55,123 bases of DNA from the NCBI GenBank assembly GCA_011523615.1, contig WTGJ01000004.1, positions 51,967 to 107,089 on the forward strand. Direction: 5' to 3'. The DNA comes from Chloroflexota bacterium (lineage in GTDB: Bacteria > Chloroflexota > Anaerolineae > Aggregatilineales > Phototrophicaceae). Below the pieces are notes generated by a model. That model was not told the DNA's origin. It made no database searches and saw only the letters and a program-made list of their open reading frames with translations. The translations under genes were made by a program, and so were the position numbers. Below are positions 51,273 to 55,123 of the stretch, piece by piece (within the stretch, counting starts at the first letter, position 1; each line of letters begins with the position of its first letter).

Positions 51273-52151
51273 ATGATGGATATGGAAGCCTTGCGCCTGG
51301 TGCTGCACGAGATTTACGAACAAGATCGCCAGTCGTTGGCGGAAACGGGCACGATCAAATTATTGGAGCGTGGGGAGCAGTGGCAATTGGCATCGGTGCT
51401 GGATGCCGGAGGCGTCCTGGTCTTCCCCCATGCCAGCATCATCGATTGCGGCCATCAGCAAGCGGCCTGCGTGCAAGCGGCGCTGGATTGCGGCGCCGAT
51501 ACGATCCTCCTCGTGAGCGTCTTGCATGCGTTCACGGCAGAGATGGAAGCGGCCCAGGCGCGCGTCGACGCGGGGGGAGATCCCAGCGCAGAAGTATTTT
51601 GGGGCTTGCAGGGCCCGGGGATCGAAGGGCCGCGGCAGGAATGGCGTGGCGACCACGTGCTGGTTTCCTGGCGTTACCTCTGGGATGCCGAGTTGCGCAG
51701 ACGGGGCCTCCCGGCCAGCCGCGCCCCGCGTGTGATCGAACGCTATCCCTTCCTGACGAAGGGTCAGCCGGAGAACCTGCCGGGCTTTGAAGAGCTGGCC
51801 CGCCTGGCGGAGGGGGCGGCGGTCGTCTCCACTGCCGATTCGCACCATCACGGGGCGGTGTATGGGATGCCGGCGGAAGAGGTGCATGAGATAGATTCGG
51901 CGGGGCTGGAATACGCTCGCGCCGTCTTGCAAGAGGGGATCGATCAGCTGAGCGCTGGTGATTATGCGGCCTATGATGGGCATTGCCAGCGCGTCGTCTC
52001 CGATGCTCGCGATGCGGGGCCGGTGTTTCATGCCCTGCGACCGCAGGTCGAAGGGCAGATTCTGGAATTGGTGGGCAGCGATGCCCAGGCGTATTTCCCG
52101 GGTGAACCGCCGCCGATCTGGGTCGCTTGTGCTCTGGTATCCTGGGAGTGA
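51273..52151 (+). CDS. Memo/LigB-superfamily-like protein, copy 2
   Basis: This 292-residue paralogue of the previous gene has the same key positions: FPHAS (His53), CGHQQAACVQAAL, VLHAFTAEM (His85) and STADSHHHG (Asp189, His192). RGDHVLVSWRYLWDAEL and RDAGPVFHALRPQV are also shared by both copies. AGGTG lies before tandem ATGs; either could be the start. The stop overlaps the ATG of a coiled-coil gene (TGATG). Two diverged copies in tandem suggest a heteromeric enzyme or two substrates. Confidence 0.7.
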   Translation: MMDMEALRLVLHEIYEQDRQSLAETGTIKLLERGEQWQLASVLDAGGVLVFPHASIIDCGHQQAACVQAALDCGADTILLVSVLHAFTAEMEAAQARVDAGGDPSAEVFWGLQGPGIEGPRQEWRGDHVLVSWRYLWDAELRRRGLPASRAPRVIERYPFLTKGQPENLPGFEELARLAEGAAVVSTADSHHHGAVYGMPAEEVHEIDSAGLEYARAVLQEGIDQLSAGDYAAYDGHCQRVVSDARDAGPVFHALRPQVEGQILELVGSDAQAYFPGEPPPIWVACALVSWE

Positions 52152-52438
52152 TGAGTTTTCACCCACCATTGGGCAGGGCGGGAACTCGAGTAGGAGTGGA
52201 TTTGGCACACGACGCGCGCGGCCGCATCCAAGCCAGGATCGATGCCATCGAGGCTCGTTTGCCGTCGCTTTTTGCGCGCCTGGCGATGCTGGAAAATGCC
52301 CTGGCCACCGCTGAAATCACCGCGGGGCGCAGCGAAATGCTCCAACAAGAGCGGGATCGCCTCGTCGATCAATTGGCGGAGCTGGAGCTCGAGCAAGCGG
52401 ATTGGCAGCGCCGTTTGGCGCGAATTCCGCCGGATTAG
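52151..52438 (+). CDS. Small coiled-coil protein
   Basis: This 95-residue protein starts with the ATG that overlaps the stop of the second Memo-like gene, with GGGAG just upstream. From about residue 20 it is one long heptad helix (RIQARIDAIEARLPSLF, then LENALATAEI and RDRLVDQLAELELEQ), very likely a coiled coil. No signal or domain is seen. It may bind the neighbouring proteins or act as an adaptor. Its end overlaps the convergent cobalamin gene by 4 bases. Confidence 0.55.
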   Translation: MSFHPPLGRAGTRVGVDLAHDARGRIQARIDAIEARLPSLFARLAMLENALATAEITAGRSEMLQQERDRLVDQLAELELEQADWQRRLARIPPD

Positions 52439-53013
52439 CGCGCGTTCGTCTCCGCTTTCCAGATCGTTTCGCTCACTCCCTGTTGCCCATTTTCCCAACG
52501 CGCCAGGACGAACAGCCAATCCGAGAGGCGGTTGATGTAGGGCAGGATGGCGTCATTCAGGGGCGCGTCACTGGCGGCTTCTCTTTGCACGAGGGTGACG
52601 ATTTCCCGCTCCGCACGGCGGGCGATGGTTCGCGCCTGATGGAGGGCAGCGGCGGCGGCTGTGCCGCCCGGCAGGATGAAATTCGTGAGCGGCAGGAGAT
52701 CAGCATCCATCGCGTCGATGTCTTCTTCCAGCCAGGTGATGGCGTCTTTGGGCAGGCGGGTGATGAACGCGGAGCGGGCCGCGGCGGGCGTGGCGAGATC
52801 TGAACCCAGGACGAACAGTTGGTTTTGTACCCAGGTCAAGCGACGCGCTGTTCCTGTGCTCGGCTGGAACGCGAGGGCAGAACCCAATGCGGCATTCAAT
52901 TCGTCGACCGCGCCGTAAGCAGCCACACGCACATCATCTTTGGCAACCTTGCCGCCGGCGAAGAGAGCAGTTTGTCCCTGATCGCCGGTTCGGGTGTAAA
53001 TCTTGCGCTTCAT
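52435..53013 (-). CDS. PduO-type ATP:cob(I)alamin adenosyltransferase
   Basis: The 192-residue protein makes adenosylcobalamin from cob(I)alamin and ATP. The N-terminal ATP motif TRTGDQGQTALF, VDELNAALG and the C-terminal YINRLSDWLFVLAR are typical of the PduO/MMAB group. It is a single-domain form of normal length and probably serves methylmalonyl-CoA mutase or ribonucleotide reductase, which lie outside this window. It diverges from recA. A GGAG-type site precedes the ATG. Confidence 0.94.
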   Translation of the reverse strand: MKRKIYTRTGDQGQTALFAGGKVAKDDVRVAAYGAVDELNAALGSALAFQPSTGTARRLTWVQNQLFVLGSDLATPAAARSAFITRLPKDAITWLEEDIDAMDADLLPLTNFILPGGTAAAAALHQARTIARRAEREIVTLVQREAASDAPLNDAILPYINRLSDWLFVLARWENGQQGVSETIWKAETNAR

Positions 53014-53038
53014 GCGCGGCTCCTTCCCCCTGAACTGC

Positions 53039-53044
53039 TATAAT
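53039..53044 (+). promoter_or_regulatory. -10 box upstream of recA
   Basis: A perfect TATAAT lies 34 bases before the recA ATG. No good -35 box is present at 16-18 bases, and no clear LexA box was seen, so the site may need an activator. It is only a partial promoter match. Confidence 0.4.
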
Positions 53045-53078
53045 AGCCTTTGGTGCTTGCGACGGGTTGGGATTTGGG

Positions 53079-54116
53079 ATGGAGAACAAAGTGGAGAAAG
53101 CTTCTGGCCGTGAAAAGGCGTTGGAAGCGGCGCTGGTTGAGCTGACGCGGCGCTTTGGCGAAGGGACACTCGTTCGCCTCGGTGATGCGCGCCATTTGCA
53201 CGTCGATGTCGTACCGACCGGTTCGCTGGCGGTGGATATCGCGCTCGGCGTCGGTGGCATCCCCCGCGGCCGCATCACGGAGATCTATGGGCCGGAAAGT
53301 TCGGGCAAAACCACGCTTTGCTTGCATCTCATCGCCGAAGCGCAACGGCGGGGCGGGATCTGCGCCTTTGTCGATATGGAACACGCCCTGGACCCCTCTT
53401 ATGCCGAGCGCATCGGTGTGGATTTGGAGACCTTGTACATCTCTCAGCCCGACACGGGCGAGCAGGCCTTGGAAATCACCGAATCGCTGGTCCGCTCCGG
53501 CGCGCTGGATGTTGTGGTCGTGGATAGCGTAGCGGCGCTGGTACCGCGGGCAGAGATCGAAGGTGAAATGGGCGCGAGCCATGTGGGCTTGATGGCTCGG
53601 TTGATGAGCCAGGCCCTGCGCAAATTGGCGGGCGTCATCAAACAATCGAATACCGTGGTGATGTTCACCAATCAGCTGCGGGAAAAAGTGGGCGTCATGT
53701 TCGGGTCGCCGGAAACGACGACGGGCGGCCGTGCCTTGAAATTTTACGCCAGCGTGCGCCTGGATATCCGCCGCATCCAGACGATCAAGCAAGGGGGAGA
53801 GGCGATCGGCAATCGCGTGCGGGTGCGTGTGACGAAGAACAAAGTGGCTGCCCCGTTCAAAGAAGGCGAATTCGACATCATGTTCAATGAAGGAGGCATC
53901 AGCCGCAGCGGCGAAATTGTCGATCTGGCCACGGAATTGGGTTTGATCGAGAAGCGCGGCGCTTTCTTTCGCTACAACGAAGAACTGCTGGGCCAGGGCC
54001 GGGAAAATGCCAAGAAACGCATCCTGGGCGATCCCCCGCTCTTCACGGAGCTGGAAGAAGGCATCCGCAACCAATTTGGCCTGCCCATGGGCGATGCCGC
54101 CGCCATCGATGCCTGA
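53079..54116 (+). CDS. recA: Recombinase RecA
   Basis: The 345-residue RecA drives strand exchange and the SOS response. Walker A is GPESSGKTT, Walker B ends in [10 protein letters not shown], and the DNA-binding loop 1 region [11 protein letters not shown] and the [12 protein letters not shown] stretch are conserved. It lacks the long acidic tail of E. coli RecA. The ATG at 53079 is preferred to a TTG four codons earlier. Its last 8 bases overlap the start of a VOC gene, so the two may be translated together. Confidence 0.97.
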   Translation: MENKVEKASGREKALEAALVELTRRFGEGTLVRLGDARHLHVDVVPTGSLAVDIALGVGGIPRGRITEIYGPESSGKTTLCLHLIAEAQRRGGICAFVDMEHALDPSYAERIGVDLETLYISQPDTGEQALEITESLVRSGALDVVVVDSVAALVPRAEIEGEMGASHVGLMARLMSQALRKLAGVIKQSNTVVMFTNQLREKVGVMFGSPETTTGGRALKFYASVRLDIRRIQTIKQGGEAIGNRVRVRVTKNKVAAPFKEGEFDIMFNEGGISRSGEIVDLATELGLIEKRGAFFRYNEELLGQGRENAKKRILGDPPLFTELEEGIRNQFGLPMGDAAAIDA

Positions 54117-54900
54117 TAATCAGGCGCCTTCCTTAGCATTCGATCATATGGTGATCGCCGTAGCCGACCTCGAAGCGGCGATGTCCGCTTATGCCTCGTT
54201 GGGTTTCACGGTGCGTTACGGTGGGCAGCATCCCGGCCGACGCACGCACAATGCCCTCATCACCTTTGCGGAAGGGAATTATCTGGAGTTGATCGCGGAG
54301 CGTTCCGGTCTGCCGCCGACGAGCGATGCGCGGGAAGCCTGGGTTCGGGACGCGGTCCAAAGCGGGCAGGCCTTGCTGACGTTTGCGCTGCGCAGCCTGA
54401 ACCTGGCGGCGACGGTGGCGCGTTGTGAAGAGCGGGGCCTGCCTTTCTCGGCCCTGCAGGACGGCGCCAGAATGCGGCCCGATGGCGCGCGCGTTGCCTG
54501 GCGGGCGGCCAGTCCTTCGCTGCCCGATTTGCCGTTCTTGATCGAAGATGTCTCTGCTCGAGAATTGCGCATCTCTGAAGCGGCAGAAGATGTCACCCAT
54601 GCCAATGGCGCGAAAGGGCTGCGGCAGGTCGAGTTGCTGGCGGGGGATGTTGCGGCAGTCGCGGCTTCTCATACGCTCTTGCCGGGGCATTCGGCGCGGC
54701 AGGAGCAGGGCGCCGCCCTATTTTCGCTGGGTGAGGTGGAGCTCCGCATCCGCGCCCCCGCCCACGAACGGGAATGGACGGAGCTGGGGGATGCGGCGGC
54801 CCGGCTCCATGCGCTCACGTTGAATGGGGAAGAGGAACGCGAGCTGGATGCGGCGCAAATTGGTTACCCGCTCCGGATCTTCGCTCAAGCATCGAGATAG
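54109..54900 (+). CDS. Glyoxalase-like (VOC) protein overlapping recA
   Basis: The 263-residue protein has an N-terminal glyoxalase-like domain ([32 protein letters not shown]) and a second, weaker VOC module (about 165-260, [15 protein letters not shown]). It resembles the glyoxalase_3 group. The ATG lies within the last codons of recA, and the longer open frame is shadow of recA. There is no functional tie to recombination that I know. The end overlaps the convergent S9 peptidase gene by 16 bases. Confidence 0.8.
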   Translation: MPDNQAPSLAFDHMVIAVADLEAAMSAYASLGFTVRYGGQHPGRRTHNALITFAEGNYLELIAERSGLPPTSDAREAWVRDAVQSGQALLTFALRSLNLAATVARCEERGLPFSALQDGARMRPDGARVAWRAASPSLPDLPFLIEDVSARELRISEAAEDVTHANGAKGLRQVELLAGDVAAVAASHTLLPGHSARQEQGAALFSLGEVELRIRAPAHEREWTELGDAAARLHALTLNGEEERELDAAQIGYPLRIFAQASR

Positions 54901-55123
54901 CGCTGGAACCAGCTCACGATCGCCTCAGTCGCATCGATCTTGTTCGCCAGGCGGGTTAAGCCGTGCCCTTCATCGGGATAGAGCAGGTATTGGCAAGGGA
55001 TGTTCCTTTGCCGCAGGCCGGCGACGACCTGCTCTGCTTCCACCACCGGCACATTGGTATCGTTCGCGCCATGGATGACGAGCGTCGGTGATTGCACTCG
55101 CTCCAGCTGGAAGAAAGGCGAGA
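54885..55123 (-). CDS. S9 prolyl oligopeptidase family, C-terminal fragment
   Basis: Only the last 78 residues of an alpha/beta-hydrolase lie in the window, and the frame is open to the edge. SPTLVIHGANDTNVP holds the catalytic Asp, and YPDEGHGL the catalytic His of an S9-type serine peptidase. The nucleophile serine is outside. It is likely an acylaminoacyl-peptidase or dipeptidyl-peptidase relative. It ends opposite the VOC gene with a 16-base overlap. Confidence 0.85.
   Translation of the reverse strand, partial: SPFFQLERVQSPTLVIHGANDTNVPVVEAEQVVAGLRQRNIPCQYLLYPDEGHGLTRLANKIDATEAIVSWFQRYLDA

Noticed and set aside
1..55123. CRISPR arrays, insertion sequences or prophage structural genes
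   Set aside because: No regularly spaced repeats, transposase, integrase or phage structural proteins were seen on either strand.

Overview
The window is GC-rich bacterial chromosome, densely packed, with most genes in short operons whose stop and start codons overlap. Gene content points to an aerobic or facultative heterotroph: a molybdenum hydroxylase (CO dehydrogenase-like) cluster, succinate dehydrogenase, acyl-CoA and sugar-acid catabolism, RecA and FtsK. The mix (toastrack protein, UPF0316 membrane protein, fused SdhCD, several glycosyltransferases) would suit a Chloroflexota bacterium, but this is inference; no rRNA or other decisive marker is present. No intact tRNA, rRNA, CRISPR array, insertion sequence or replication origin was found. 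No gap between genes exceeds about 300 bases.

Layout. 1-10.6 kb, minus strand: a glycosyltransferase cut by the window edge; a molybdopterin-binding protein, XdhC-type maturation factor, CoxE-like VWA protein and CoxD-like MoxR ATPase; a small Cys-rich ORF coupled to a secreted protein; a terminator; then coxM, coxL, coxS and coxG, read from a promoter at about 10.57 kb. The large subunit carries the AYRGAGR form II motif, so CO oxidation is not assured. 10.6-12.7 kb, plus strand: an AT-richer accessory patch with a PIN-domain toxin pair, a tRNA-like remnant and a DNA methyltransferase-HNH fusion. 12.8-18.5 kb, plus: FtsK, a FAD oxidoreductase and a secreted beta-propeller protein. 18.5-23.2 kb, minus: a phosphoesterase, then sdhCD-sdhA-sdhB with promoter and terminator. 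23.4-24.9 kb, plus: msrA and a coupled secreted protein.

24.9-34.7 kb is mixed: a phosphotransferase, two surface-polysaccharide genes (glycosyltransferase, flippase), membrane proteins, a toastrack protein, a nuclease-like protein, a two-domain thioredoxin, a VOC protein and a thiolase. 34.7-39.8 kb, minus: a secreted protein, then an operon of aldehyde dehydrogenase, altronate-dehydratase-type small and large subunits and a LarA-like nickel racemase, best read as sugar-acid catabolism. 39.9-44.3 kb: a NagB-like protein, a glycosyltransferase, an SDR and an acyl-CoA ligase.

44.5-52.4 kb is notable for three neighbouring tandem gene pairs: two M24 peptidase-like proteins with altered metal ligands, two metallophosphoesterases, and two Memo/LigB-like proteins. 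It also holds a VOC protein, a heptose-kinase-like protein, a small membrane protein and a coiled-coil protein. 52.4 kb to the end: cobalamin adenosyltransferase, recA, a VOC protein and the C-terminal end of an S9 peptidase running off the window.
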